DNA from: Streptomyces sp. NBC_01198
GTDB lineage: Bacteria > Actinomycetota > Actinomycetes > Streptomycetales > Streptomycetaceae
Assembly: GCF_036010485.1 (NCBI RefSeq)
Contig: NZ_CP108568.1
Coordinates: forward strand, 2,063,501-2,127,500
Length of the DNA stretch: 64,000 nt
Reading direction: 5' to 3'
Shown here: in pieces, positions 47,321-56,829 of the stretch
Layout of the letters: each line of letters opens with the position of its first letter
Numbering within the stretch: the stretch's first letter is position 1
Made by a program: the position numbers and the translations under genes
The notes under the pieces: generated by a model
What the model was told of the DNA's origin: nothing
The model's database searches: none
Seen by the model: the letters and a program-made list of their open reading frames with translations, nothing else

Positions 47321-50041
47321 TCAGGCCCCGCCGCGGATCTCGGTCAGCACCCCGTCGAGCTCGTCCGCCTTCACCATCACATCGCGCGCCTTCGACCCCT
47401 CGCTGGGGCCGACGATGCCGCGCGACTCCATCAGATCCATCAGCCTGCCCGCCTTGGCGAATCCCACACGCAGCTTGCGCTGGAGCATCGAAGTCGAGCC
47501 GAACTGCGTGGAGACCACCAGCTCCGCGGCCTGGCACAACAGGTCCAGGTCGTCGCCGATCTCCTCGTCGATCTCCTTCTTCGGGCCGCTGCCGACGGTG
47601 ACGTCGCTGCGGTACGCGGGGGTGAGCTGGGCCTTGCAGTGGTCGACGACCTTGGCCACCTCGTCCTCGGTGACGAAGGCGCCCTGCATCCGGATCGGCT
47701 TGTTCGCGCCCATCGGCAGGAACAGTCCGTCGCCCTTTCCGATCAGCTTCTCGGCACCCGGCTGGTCCAGGATGACCCGGCTGTCGGCGAGCGAGGAGGT
47801 CGCGAAGGCCAGCCGGGACGGCACGTTCGCCTTGATCAGTCCGGTGACCACGTCCACGCTGGGCCGCTGGGTGGCCAGCACCAGGTGGATGCCGGCGGCC
47901 CTGGCCAGCTGGGTGATCCGCACGATGGAGTCCTCGACGTCGCGCGGCGCGACCATCATCAGGTCGGCCAGCTCGTCCACGATGACCAGCAGATACGGAT
48001 ACGGCGTCAGCTCGCGCTCGCTGCCCTCGGGGGTCCTGGCCCGACCGGAGCGCACGGCGGCGTTGAAGTCGTCGATGTGCCGGAAGCCGTACGCGGCCAG
48101 GTCGTCGTAGCGCAGGTCCATCTCGCGCACCACCCACTGGAGCGCTTCGGCGGCCCGCTTGGGGTTGGTGATGATCGGGGTGATCAGGTGCGGGATGCCT
48201 TCGTACGCCGTCAGCTCCACCCGCTTGGGGTCCACCAGCACCATGCGGACCTCGTCCGGGGTGGCGCGGGCCATCACCGAGGTGATCAGGCAGTTGATGC
48301 AGGACGACTTGCCGGAGCCGGTGGCGCCGGCGACCAGGACGTGCGGCATCTTCGCGAGGTTGGCCATCACGTAGCCGCCCTCGACGTCCTTGCCGAGCGC
48401 GACCGTCATCGGGTGGTCCTCGCCCGCGGCCTCCGCGGAGCGCAGCACGTCGCCGAGGTTGACCATCTCGCGGTCGCTGTTGGGGATCTCGATGCCGACC
48501 GCGGACTTGCCGGGGATGGGGCTGATGATCCTGATGTCGGGGCTGGCGACGGAGTAGGCGATGTTCTTGGCCAGTGCGGTGATCCGCTCGACCTTGACGG
48601 CGGCGCCGAGTTCCACCTCGTAGCGGGTGACCGTCGGGCCGCGGGTGAAGCCGGTGACGACCGCGTCGACCTTGAACTCCTTGAAGACCTGGGTCAGCGA
48701 GGCGACCACCGCGTCGTTCGCGGCGCTGCGGGTACGCCCGGGGCCGCCGCGTTCCAGCAGGTCGAGCGACGGCAGCGCGTAGGTGATGTCGCCGGACAGC
48801 TGCAGCTGCTCGGCGCGCGGCGGCAGCGGCTCGCCGGGATCGGCGGTGTGCTTGGTCAGGTCGGGGACGCCGGAGCCGGTGTTGTCCTCCTCCGCGCGGG
48901 CGGCGGGCACCGGCTTCTTGATGCCGCTCGTCAGGTCGGCGACCAGCGGCGACGGCTGCAGGCCGTGCAGGACGGCGCCGTCCAGCGCCGCCGCGGCGGC
49001 CGCGGCCACGTCCACCGCGTCCGACCCGGCCGCCTGGGCGGTCCCGGGCAGCGGCTCGGGCCGGCGGCGGGGTCTGCGCCGCGGCCTGGGCTCGTCGCCG
49101 GCCGGCAGGCCGTCCGCGCCCAGGTCGCCGTCCACGTCGTAGGGCTCGTCCGGCGCCTTGCCGAGCTTCCTCGGCAGCCGGCGAACCGGCGCCTCGTCCT
49201 CGTTGTCCCGGCCGCCGGGCAGGCCGTCCGCCTCGTCGGCGTCGAAGAACTCCTCCAGCGGGACGGCGTCGAGGTCCGGCTGCGGGGCGTAGAGGCCGAG
49301 CCGGGCGCCGGCCGCCCGCAGCCGCTGCGGTACGGCGGCGAGCGGGGTGGCGGTGACCACGAGCAGCCCGAAGGCGGTGATGAGCAGCAGCAGCGGCGCG
49401 GCCAGGACGGCGCCGACCGTGTAGACCAGCGGGGAGGCCGCGACCCAGCCGATCAGGCCGCCGGCGTTTCGCAGCGCGGTCGCGCCGTCGCTGCGGGTCG
49501 GTGAGCCGCAGGCCAGATGGATCAGCCCCAGCGTGCCGATGACCAGGGCGGACAGGCCGATGACGATCCGGCCGTTGGCCTCGGGCTGTTCGGGGTGCCG
49601 CATGACGCGGACGGCGACCGCGCCGAGCAGCAGCGGCACCAGCAGGTCCAGCCGTCCGAAGGCGCCGGTGACCAGCATCTCCACCAGGTTGCCGACCGGG
49701 CCCTGCAGGTTGGACCAGGTGCCGGCCGCGACCACCAGGGTCAGCCCGATCAGCAGCAGGCCGAGGCCGTCCTTGCGGTGCGCGGGGTCCAGTCCGCGGG
49801 CGCCGCGTCCTATGCCGCGGAAGACCGCGCCGACGGTGTGCGCCAGGCCGAGCCACAGCGCCCGGAACATGCGGTAGACGCCGCTGGTCGGCGAAGGAGC
49901 CGCTTTGGGCGCGGGTTTGGGCGCCGCTGCCGCCTTCTTGGCGGGCGGTCGGGCGGCGCTCGCGGGCTTCTTCGCCGGGGGCTTTTTGGCCGCAGGCTTC
50001 GCCGGGGCTTTCTTGGCGGTGCCGGACGTACGTGGGGCCAT
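47321..50041 (-). CDS. ftsK: DNA translocase FtsK/SpoIIIE
   Basis: A 906-residue septal DNA pump. A Lys/Ala/Pro-rich N-terminal tail (~50 residues) leads to four or more TM helices (such as GLGLLLIGLTLVVAAGTW and LVPLLLGAVAVRVM), an acidic linker, then the motor: Walker A LVAGATGSGKSSCINCLI, Walker B YLLVIVDELADLMM, and HLVLATQRPSVDVVTGLIK. The gamma winged helix at the C-terminus (VVSTQFGSTSMLQRKLRVGFAKAGRLMDLM) reads KOPS-like sites. In Streptomyces it clears chromosomes from sporulation septa. ATG 50041. Confidence 0.95.
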   Translation of the reverse strand: MAPRTSGTAKKAPAKPAAKKPPAKKPASAARPPAKKAAAAPKPAPKAAPSPTSGVYRMFRALWLGLAHTVGAVFRGIGRGARGLDPAHRKDGLGLLLIGLTLVVAAGTWSNLQGPVGNLVEMLVTGAFGRLDLLVPLLLGAVAVRVMRHPEQPEANGRIVIGLSALVIGTLGLIHLACGSPTRSDGATALRNAGGLIGWVAASPLVYTVGAVLAAPLLLLITAFGLLVVTATPLAAVPQRLRAAGARLGLYAPQPDLDAVPLEEFFDADEADGLPGGRDNEDEAPVRRLPRKLGKAPDEPYDVDGDLGADGLPAGDEPRPRRRPRRRPEPLPGTAQAAGSDAVDVAAAAAAALDGAVLHGLQPSPLVADLTSGIKKPVPAARAEEDNTGSGVPDLTKHTADPGEPLPPRAEQLQLSGDITYALPSLDLLERGGPGRTRSAANDAVVASLTQVFKEFKVDAVVTGFTRGPTVTRYEVELGAAVKVERITALAKNIAYSVASPDIRIISPIPGKSAVGIEIPNSDREMVNLGDVLRSAEAAGEDHPMTVALGKDVEGGYVMANLAKMPHVLVAGATGSGKSSCINCLITSVMARATPDEVRMVLVDPKRVELTAYEGIPHLITPIITNPKRAAEALQWVVREMDLRYDDLAAYGFRHIDDFNAAVRSGRARTPEGSERELTPYPYLLVIVDELADLMMVAPRDVEDSIVRITQLARAAGIHLVLATQRPSVDVVTGLIKANVPSRLAFATSSLADSRVILDQPGAEKLIGKGDGLFLPMGANKPIRMQGAFVTEDEVAKVVDHCKAQLTPAYRSDVTVGSGPKKEIDEEIGDDLDLLCQAAELVVSTQFGSTSMLQRKLRVGFAKAGRLMDLMESRGIVGPSEGSKARDVMVKADELDGVLTEIRGGA

Positions 50042-50198
50042 GGTGCCGAGGTTACCGCCCTTGTGATCGGGGAACACGCGTGCTTGCCGATACGCCCGTT
50101 CGTGTCGGGCGCCCACCGTCACGGCATTGACGTGCCGTCAACCTGCGTCGCCCGGCCCGCGCGGACCCGGCCGCGTACCCGTGCCGCCCCGATGGGCT

Positions 50199-50885
50199 CT
50201 AGTCCCCGGAGGCCTGCCGGACGATGCCGCCGCCGCTGCCGGGCTCCAGCGCGTCCAGCGCCCGGCGCAGGCCGGTCAGCTTGCGCTCCAGGTGGGCGGC
50301 GGTCGCCACCGCTGCCGCGTCCGCGGACTCGCCGAGCTGCTTGCTCAGCGCCTCGGCCTGCTCCTCGACGGCCGCCAGTCGGGCGGACAGCTCGGCCAGC
50401 AGGCCCGCCGGCTCCTTGGAGCCGTTGGCCTCCGCCCCGGAGGGCAGGCCCTGCTCCAGCTGCAGCCGCAGCAGTCCGGCCTGCTCGCGCAGCTGGCAGT
50501 TCTTCATGTACAGGTCGACGAAGACCGACACCTTGGCCCGCAGCACCCACGGGTCGAACGGCTTGGAGATGTAGTCCACCGCACCCGCCGCGTAGCCGCG
50601 GAAGGTGTGGTGCGGCCCGTGGTTGATCGCAGTCAGGAAGATGATCGGGATGTCCCGGGTCCGCTCCCGCCGCTTGATGTGCGCCGCGGTCTCGAACCCG
50701 TCCATGCCCGGCATCTGGACATCGAGCAGGATCACCGCGAAATCGTCGGTGAGCAGCGCTTTGAGCGCTTCCTCCCCGGACGATGCCCTGACCAGAGTCT
50801 GATCGAGCGCCGAGAGAATCGCCTCCAGCGCCAGCAGATTCTCCGGCCGGTCATCGACCAGGAGGATCTTGGCCTTCTGCACCAT
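50199..50885 (-). CDS. osaB: Response regulator OsaB (receiver plus coiled coil)
   Basis: A 228-residue protein: receiver with ILLVDDRPENLLALEAIL, Asp55 in VILLDVQMPGMDG, FLTAIN and YISKPFDPWVLRAKV. It has no DNA-binding domain; instead a helical coiled coil follows (LREQAGLLRLQLEQ, AELSARLAAVEEQAEALSKQL). This resembles OsaB of S. coelicolor, which is needed for aerial growth at high osmolarity. Start ATG 50885 with AGGAGG eight bases upstream. It lies downstream of the OsaA kinase gene. Symbol given on domain plan and context. Confidence 0.88.
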   Translation of the reverse strand: MVQKAKILLVDDRPENLLALEAILSALDQTLVRASSGEEALKALLTDDFAVILLDVQMPGMDGFETAAHIKRRERTRDIPIIFLTAINHGPHHTFRGYAAGAVDYISKPFDPWVLRAKVSVFVDLYMKNCQLREQAGLLRLQLEQGLPSGAEANGSKEPAGLLAELSARLAAVEEQAEALSKQLGESADAAAVATAAHLERKLTGLRRALDALEPGSGGGIVRQASGD

Positions 50886-51122
50886 GGCCCGCCCTCCTCG
50901 CCCCGGCATCACGCCGGTCGCCGCCCCCGGGGACGACTCTGTCGCGCCGCCCGTCCTTGTGCCGGTCATGGTAGCCGCACCCCGCCGTTCGCCACACCCT
51001 GTCACCGCCACGTCACCCACCACACACCGAAAACGCTGGCGGAGACGAGAAGGTTCCCTGATCCTCTCGCCCTCACACCCCGTCAGACGAGCGAGTTGGT
51101 AAAACTTCAACTTTTCTCTTGG
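50886..51122 (-). promoter_or_regulatory. osaA-osaB intergenic region with a SigB-like promoter candidate
   Basis: On the minus strand, GCGT and GGGTGA are separated by 14 nt (51036-51013), close to the Streptomyces SigB pattern GNNT-N14-16-GGGTAC/T. It lies about 130-150 nt upstream of osaB. A separate osaB promoter responsive to osmotic stress would fit, but the -10 match is imperfect. Confidence 0.35.
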
Positions 51123-54100
51123 TCAGCGGGCGTGCATCCACTCCTCCATCAGCGTCAGCAGATGGTCGGTGTCCACGGGTTTGGCGACATAGTCCGACGC
51201 TCCGGAGTCGATGCTCTTCTCCCGGTCGCCCTTCATCGCCTTCGCGGTCAGCGCGATGATCGGCAGCCCGGCGAACTGCGGCATCTTGCGGATCGCCGTC
51301 GTCGTGGCGTAGCCGTCCATCTCCGGCATCATGATGTCCATCAGCACGATGGCGATGTCGTCGTACTGTTCGAGCACCTCGATGCCCTCGCGGCCGTTCT
51401 CGGCGTACAGCACGGTCAGGCCGTGCTGCTCCAAGACGCTGGTCAGCGCGAAGACGTTACGGATGTCGTCGTCGACGATCAGCACCTTCTCGCCGCTGAA
51501 ACCGCCGGAGAAGCCCGACTCAGCGGCCGGCTGGCTCTCCTCCTGCCACGGCTCGTGCCCGGAGCCGTGCTGCCCGTGCCCGGCCGGCAGGGGCGCCGGC
51601 TGGGCGGAGCGCCGGCGCAGCCTGGCCAGGCTGCTGCCGGGGTTGCGGGTACGTCCCGCGGCGGCGGCGTCCTGGTCGGCGGTACCGGCCGGCAGCTGCG
51701 GCACCGCCGGCGGGAGCTCGCCGAGGCTCAGCGGCAGGTACAGCGTGAACGTCGAGCCGCGACCGGGCTGGCTGTCGGCGTGGATCTCGCCGCCGAGCAG
51801 CCGGGCGATCTCCCGGCTGATCGACAGGCCGAGGCCCGTACCGCCGTACTTCCGGCTCGTGGTGCCGTCGGCCTGCTTGAACGCCTCGAAGATCACCCGC
51901 ATCTTGCCGGCCGCGATGCCGATACCCGTATCGGTCACCGAGAAGGCGATCAGCGGCTGGTCGGGGTCGCGCAGGGTGCCGGCCTCGAGCAGCTGCTCGC
52001 GGATCGACTGCGGCACCTCGCTGCCGGCCGGCCTGATGACCAGTTCGACCGAGCCGCTGTCGGTGAACTTCACCGCGTTCGACAGCAGGTTGCGCAGCAC
52101 CTGGAGCAGCCGCTGCTCGTCGGTGTGCAGGGTCACCGGCAGTTCGGGCGAGACCCGCACCGAGAAGTCCAGGCCCTTCTCCGCGGTCAGCGGCCGGAAG
52201 GTGGCCTCCACGTAGTCGACGAGCTGCACCAACGCGATACGGGTCGGCGAGACGTCCATCTTGCCCGCCTCGACCTTCGACAGGTCCAGGATGTCGTTGA
52301 TCAGCTGGAGCAGGTCGGATCCCGCGCCGTGGATGGTCTCGGCGAACTCGACCTGCTTGGGCGACAGGTTCCCGTCGGCGTTGTCGGCCAGCAGCTTCGC
52401 CAGGATCAGCAGCGAGTTGAGCGGGGTGCGCAGCTCGTGCGACATGTTGGCGAGGAACTCCGACTTGTAGCGCATCGAGACGGCGAGCTGCTCGGCGCGC
52501 TCCTCCAGGACCTGCCTGGCCTCCTCGATCTCGGTGTTCTTGACCTCGATGTCGCGGTTCTGCCGGGCCAGCAGCTCGGCCTTCTCCTCAAGCTCGGCGT
52601 TCGACAGCTGCAGCGCGCGCTGCCGGTTCTCCAGCTCCGCGGAGCGCTCCTGCAGCTGCTCGGTCAGCTCCTGGGACTGCTTGAGCAGGCCCTCGGTCTT
52701 GGTGTTGACGCTGATGGTGTTGACGCTGATCGCGATGATGTCGGTGATCTGGTTGAGGAAGTCCTTCTGGATCTGGGTGAAGGGCTGGAACGCGGCCAGC
52801 TCGATGACGCCGAGCACCCGGCCCTCGAACAGCACCGGCAGCACGATCACATGCGACGGCGGGGCGTCGCCCAGGCCGGAGGTGATCTTCAGATAACCCG
52901 GCGGGACGTGCTCGATCAGGATGGACCGCTTCTCCACCGCGGCCTGCCCGATCAGCCCCTCGCCGGGCAGGAAGACCGTCGACATGGTGCGGCGGGAGAA
53001 GCCGTAGCTGCCGCGCAGCCGCAGCTCGTACTCCTCGCCGACCTCCGTGGTGTCCTCGGCGAGGAAGAAGGCGCCGTGCTGGGCGGAGACCACCGGGGTC
53101 AGCTCGCTCATGATCAGCGCCGCCACGTCGCCGAGGTCCCTGCGGCCCTGCATGAGGCCGGAGATCCGGGCCAGGTTGCCCTTGAGCCAGTCCTGCTCCT
53201 TGTTGGCGAGCGTGGTCTCCCGGAGCCGGACGATCATCGTGTTGATGTAGTCCTGCAGCTCCAGGATCTCGCCGGCCGCGTCCACGTCGATCCGCAGGTT
53301 GAGGTCGCCGCGGGTCACCGCCGTCGCCACCTGCGCGATGTTGCGCACCTGGCTGGTCAGGTTGTTGGCCATCAGGTTGACGGACTCGGTCAGGTCCTTC
53401 CAGATGCCGGAGACGTCCGGCACCCGCGCCTGGCCGCCCAGCCTGCCCTCCGTGCCCACCTCGCGCGCCACCCGGGTGACCTCGTCACCGAAGGCGGACA
53501 GCTGCCCGACCATGGTGTTGATGGTGGTCTTGAGCTCCAGGATCTCGCCGCGCGCGTCCACGTCGATCTTCTTGGACAGGTCGCCGCGGGCCACCGCGGT
53601 CGTCACCTGGGCGATCTGCCGGACCTGGCCGGTCAGGTTGGACGCCATGCCGTTGACGGACTCCGTGAGGTCCTTCCACGTCCCGCTGACGCCCGGCACC
53701 CGCGCCTGGCCGCCGAGGATGCCCTCGGTGCCCACCTCGCGGGCCACCCGGGTCACCTCGTCACCGAAGGCGGACAGCGTGTCCACCATCGTGTTGATGG
53801 TCTCGGCGAGCTGCGCGACCTCGCCACGCGCGTCCACGTTGATCTTCTTGGTCAGGTCACCGTTGGCGACGGCGGTGGCCACCGACGAGATGGAGCGCAC
53901 CTGGCTGGTCAGGTTGCTCGCCATCAGGTTGACGTTGTCGGTGAGGTCCTTCCAGATGCCCGACGCGTCGCGCACCCGCGCCTGGCCGCCCAGCTGGCCC
54001 TCGGTGCCCACCTCGCGGGCCACCCGGGTCACCTCGTCACCGAAGGCGGACAGCGTGTCCACCATCGTGTTCACGGTGGTGACCAGGGCCAGGATCTCGC

Positions 54101-56507
54101 CCTTGGCGTCGACGGTGATCTTCCGCGACAGGTCGCCCTGGGCGACCGCGCTGGTGACGTCGGCGATGTTGCGGACCTGGCTGGTCAGGTTGTTGGCCAT
54201 GAAGTTGACGGACTGGGTGAGGTCCTTCCAGGTGCCGCTGACCCCCTTGACCTCGGCCTGCCCGCCGAGGATGCCCTCGGTGCCCACCTCGCGCGCGACC
54301 CGCGTCACCTGCTCGGCGAAGGAGGAGAGCTGGTCCACCATCGTGTTGAGGGTGTTCTTCAGCTCCAGGATCTCGCCGCGCGCGTCCACGTCGATCTTCT
54401 GCGACAGGTCGCCGCGCGCCACCGCCGTGGCGACCTGTGCGATGTTGCGGACCTGACCGGTCAGGTTGCCGGCCATGAAGTTCACCGAGTCGGTGAGGTC
54501 CCGCCACACGCCGGCGACGCCCGGCACCTGCGCCTGCCCGCCGAGCCGGCCCTCGGTGCCCACCTCGCGGGCCACCCGGGTCACCTGCTCGGCGAAGGAG
54601 GAGAGCTGGTCCACCATCGTGTTGATGGTGTTCTTCAGTTCCAGGATCTCGCCGCGCGCGTCCACGTCGATCTTCTGCGACAGGTCGCCGCGGGCCACCG
54701 CCGTGGTCACCTGGGCGATCTGCCGCACCTGGGAGGTCAGGTTCCCCGCCATGAAGTTGACGGAGTCGGTGAGGTCCTTCCAGGTGCCGCTGACGCCGTC
54801 CACCCGCGCCTGGCCGCCGAGCCGGCCCTCCGTACCCACGTCGGTGGCCATCCTGGTCACCTGGGCCGCGAAGGAGCCGAGCTGGTCGACCATCCGGTTC
54901 ACGGTGTTCTTCAGCTCCAGCATCTCGCCGGAGACGTCGACCGTGACCTTCTGCGACAGGTCGCCGTTGGCGACCGCCGTGGTGACCTGCGCGATGTTGC
55001 GGACCTGGCCGGTGAGGTTGCGGAAGGCGGTGTTCACCGAGTCGGTGAGGTCCTTCCAGGTGCCCGCCGCACCCGGCACCTGCGCCTGCCCGCCGAGGAT
55101 GCCCTCGACGCCGACCTCGCGGGCCACCCGCGTCACCTCGGCGCCGAACGCCGACAGCTGGTCGACCATCGTGTTGACGGTGTTCTTCAGCTCCAGCATC
55201 TCGCCGGAGACGTCCACGGTGACCTTCTGCGACAGGTCGCCGCCCGCGACGGCGGTGGTGACCTGGGCGATGTCCCGCACCTGGGCCGTCAGGTTGCGGA
55301 AGGCGGTGTTCACCGAGTCGGTGAGGTCCTTCCAGGTGCCCGCCGCACCCGGCACCTGCGCCTGCCCGCCCAGCTGGCCCTCCGCGCCGATCTCACCGGC
55401 GACCCTGGTCACCTCGTCGGCGAAGGTCCGCAGCGTCTCTGTCATCGCGTTGATCGTCTCGGCCAGCTGCGCGACCTCGCCGCGCGCGCCGATGGTGATC
55501 TTCTGCGTCAGGTCGCCGTTCGCGACCGCGGTGGTGACCTGCGCGATGTCCCGCACCTGGGCCGTCAGGTTGCCGGCCATCAGGTTCACCGAGTCGGTGA
55601 GGTCCTTCCACACCCCGGCCACGCCCGGCACCTGGGCCTGGCCGCCCAGCTCGCCCTCGGTGCCGACCTCCCGGGCGACCCGGGTCACCTCGGAGGAGAA
55701 CGAGGAGAGCTGGTCCACCATCGTGTTGACGGTGTTCTTCAGCTCCAGCATCTCGCCGGCGACATGCACGGTGACCTTGCGTGACAGGTCGCCCTTGAGC
55801 ACCGCGGTCGTCACCAGGGCGATGTCGCGGACCTGCGCGGTCAGCCGGTACGCCATGGTGTTGACGGAGTCGGTCAGGTCCTTCCAGGAGCCCGCCATGC
55901 CGCGGACCTTCGCCTGGCCGCCGAGCTTGCCCTCGGTACCGACCTCGCTGGCCACCCGGGTCACCTCGTCGGTGAACGCGGACAGCTGGTCGACCAGGCC
56001 GTTGACCGTACGGCCGACCTTGAGGAACTCGCCGCGCAGCGGGTGCGCGGAGCCGTCGGGGTTCTGCGCGCGCAGGTCCATCCGCTGTTCCAGGTCGCCC
56101 TCGGCCACCGCGGACAGCACCCGGCCCACCTCGGACACCGGCCGCACCAGGTCGTCCACCAGGGCGTTCGACGCCTCGATGGCCGCCGCCCAGGCGCCCT
56201 CGCAGGCCCCTGTCTCCAGGCGCTCGGTGAGCTTGCCCTCCCGGCCGACGACACGGCGCACCCGGGCCAGCTCCCCGGTGAGGTGCTGGTTGCGGTCGGC
56301 GACCTCGTTGAAGACCGCGGCGACCTCCGCCATCACCCCCTCGCCGCTCACCGTCAGGCGACGGCGGAAATTGCCGTCCCGCATCGCGGCGAGCGCGGTG
56401 AGCAGCTTGGTGAGCGCGGCAGAATCGACCTCTACGGTCCCGCCGGCCCGGGAACGCCCGTTTTTCGTACGCGTGACTGTGCCCCGCGCCGATGCGCCAG
56501 ACTCCAC
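51123..56507 (-). CDS. osaA: Poly-HAMP hybrid sensor histidine kinase/response regulator OsaA
   Basis: A 1794-residue soluble hybrid kinase, similar in plan to fungal group III (Nik1) osmosensors. After ~180 residues of HAMP-like helices come ten 92-residue units, each with EVTRVAxEVGTEGx[14 protein letters not shown] and [29 protein letters not shown]. Then follow a GAF domain (about 1115-1255), a coiled coil ([20 protein letters not shown]), HisKA with [17 protein letters not shown] (His about 1355), HATPase motifs ([30 protein letters not shown]) and a C-terminal receiver with Asp in [12 protein letters not shown]. No TM helices. GTG 56507 behind CAGGAGGGACACG is preferred over ATG 56540. 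Probably partners OsaB in osmoadaptation. Confidence 0.92.
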   Translation of the reverse strand: MESGASARGTVTRTKNGRSRAGGTVEVDSAALTKLLTALAAMRDGNFRRRLTVSGEGVMAEVAAVFNEVADRNQHLTGELARVRRVVGREGKLTERLETGACEGAWAAAIEASNALVDDLVRPVSEVGRVLSAVAEGDLEQRMDLRAQNPDGSAHPLRGEFLKVGRTVNGLVDQLSAFTDEVTRVASEVGTEGKLGGQAKVRGMAGSWKDLTDSVNTMAYRLTAQVRDIALVTTAVLKGDLSRKVTVHVAGEMLELKNTVNTMVDQLSSFSSEVTRVAREVGTEGELGGQAQVPGVAGVWKDLTDSVNLMAGNLTAQVRDIAQVTTAVANGDLTQKITIGARGEVAQLAETINAMTETLRTFADEVTRVAGEIGAEGQLGGQAQVPGAAGTWKDLTDSVNTAFRNLTAQVRDIAQVTTAVAGGDLSQKVTVDVSGEMLELKNTVNTMVDQLSAFGAEVTRVAREVGVEGILGGQAQVPGAAGTWKDLTDSVNTAFRNLTGQVRNIAQVTTAVANGDLSQKVTVDVSGEMLELKNTVNRMVDQLGSFAAQVTRMATDVGTEGRLGGQARVDGVSGTWKDLTDSVNFMAGNLTSQVRQIAQVTTAVARGDLSQKIDVDARGEILELKNTINTMVDQLSSFAEQVTRVAREVGTEGRLGGQAQVPGVAGVWRDLTDSVNFMAGNLTGQVRNIAQVATAVARGDLSQKIDVDARGEILELKNTLNTMVDQLSSFAEQVTRVAREVGTEGILGGQAEVKGVSGTWKDLTQSVNFMANNLTSQVRNIADVTSAVAQGDLSRKITVDAKGEILALVTTVNTMVDTLSAFGDEVTRVAREVGTEGQLGGQARVRDASGIWKDLTDNVNLMASNLTSQVRSISSVATAVANGDLTKKINVDARGEVAQLAETINTMVDTLSAFGDEVTRVAREVGTEGILGGQARVPGVSGTWKDLTESVNGMASNLTGQVRQIAQVTTAVARGDLSKKIDVDARGEILELKTTINTMVGQLSAFGDEVTRVAREVGTEGRLGGQARVPDVSGIWKDLTESVNLMANNLTSQVRNIAQVATAVTRGDLNLRIDVDAAGEILELQDYINTMIVRLRETTLANKEQDWLKGNLARISGLMQGRRDLGDVAALIMSELTPVVSAQHGAFFLAEDTTEVGEEYELRLRGSYGFSRRTMSTVFLPGEGLIGQAAVEKRSILIEHVPPGYLKITSGLGDAPPSHVIVLPVLFEGRVLGVIELAAFQPFTQIQKDFLNQITDIIAISVNTISVNTKTEGLLKQSQELTEQLQERSAELENRQRALQLSNAELEEKAELLARQNRDIEVKNTEIEEARQVLEERAEQLAVSMRYKSEFLANMSHELRTPLNSLLILAKLLADNADGNLSPKQVEFAETIHGAGSDLLQLINDILDLSKVEAGKMDVSPTRIALVQLVDYVEATFRPLTAEKGLDFSVRVSPELPVTLHTDEQRLLQVLRNLLSNAVKFTDSGSVELVIRPAGSEVPQSIREQLLEAGTLRDPDQPLIAFSVTDTGIGIAAGKMRVIFEAFKQADGTTSRKYGGTGLGLSISREIARLLGGEIHADSQPGRGSTFTLYLPLSLGELPPAVPQLPAGTADQDAAAAGRTRNPGSSLARLRRRSAQPAPLPAGHGQHGSGHEPWQEESQPAAESGFSGGFSGEKVLIVDDDIRNVFALTSVLEQHGLTVLYAENGREGIEVLEQYDDIAIVLMDIMMPEMDGYATTTAIRKMPQFAGLPIIALTAKAMKGDREKSIDSGASDYVAKPVDTDHLLTLMEEWMHAR
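53215..55980 (-). repeat. Ten tandem 276-bp units encoding the HAMP array of osaA
   Basis: The same landmark in each unit (the codons before EGxLGGQA) falls at 53452, 53728, 54004, 54280, 54556, 54832, 55108, 55384, 55660 and 55936. The spacing is 276 bp every time. No unit has an insertion or deletion, so the 92-residue period is exact. Confidence 0.93.
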
Positions 56508-56829
56508 CGTGTCCCTCCTGGAGGGTCGATCGACCTGCATGTACCTGAGTTAGGCGCCTCCAGTGTTCCACCTTCGCCTACCGTGCCGACAACATCCCGC
56601 GTAACCCGTACGCAGCGGGGTCGTTGGCGCTAGACCCGTCACCGGGGAGCGTTTACGCAGCGCATCCGGTACGGCACGTTCCGGTTTGACGGCCGCACGG
56701 GACGGCCGGGTCCCAACGCACTAGCCTTGCCTGATGTCAGTACGACGCACGGTGCACGAGCGGGCGACCGACCGTGGCGCGACCCGGCACCGGCCGCGGG
56801 ACACCACCGAACCCGTCAAGAGGAGATCC
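56508..56829. promoter_or_regulatory. Divergent osaA/osaC control region with a SigB-like promoter candidate
   Basis: A 322-nt gap. On the plus strand GCGT (56649-56652) and CGGTAC (56667-56672) are separated by 14 nt, one base away from the SigB GNNT-N14-16-GGGTAC pattern. It lies about 160 nt upstream of the chosen osaC start. OsaC is known as a modulator of SigB in S. coelicolor, so SigB control is plausible. No additional gene is seen here. Confidence 0.4.

Noticed and set aside
50127..55784. A 1885-codon open frame on the plus strand, antisense to osaB and osaA
   Set aside because: It is a mirror of the repeats in osaA created by GC-biased third positions. The translation is Leu/Gly/Val/His-rich with no domain, and osaA on the other strand has complete kinase motifs.
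56734..56829. Upstream ATG start for osaC
   Set aside because: No ribosome-binding site precedes it, whereas the GTG at 56830 has AGGAG at the right distance.
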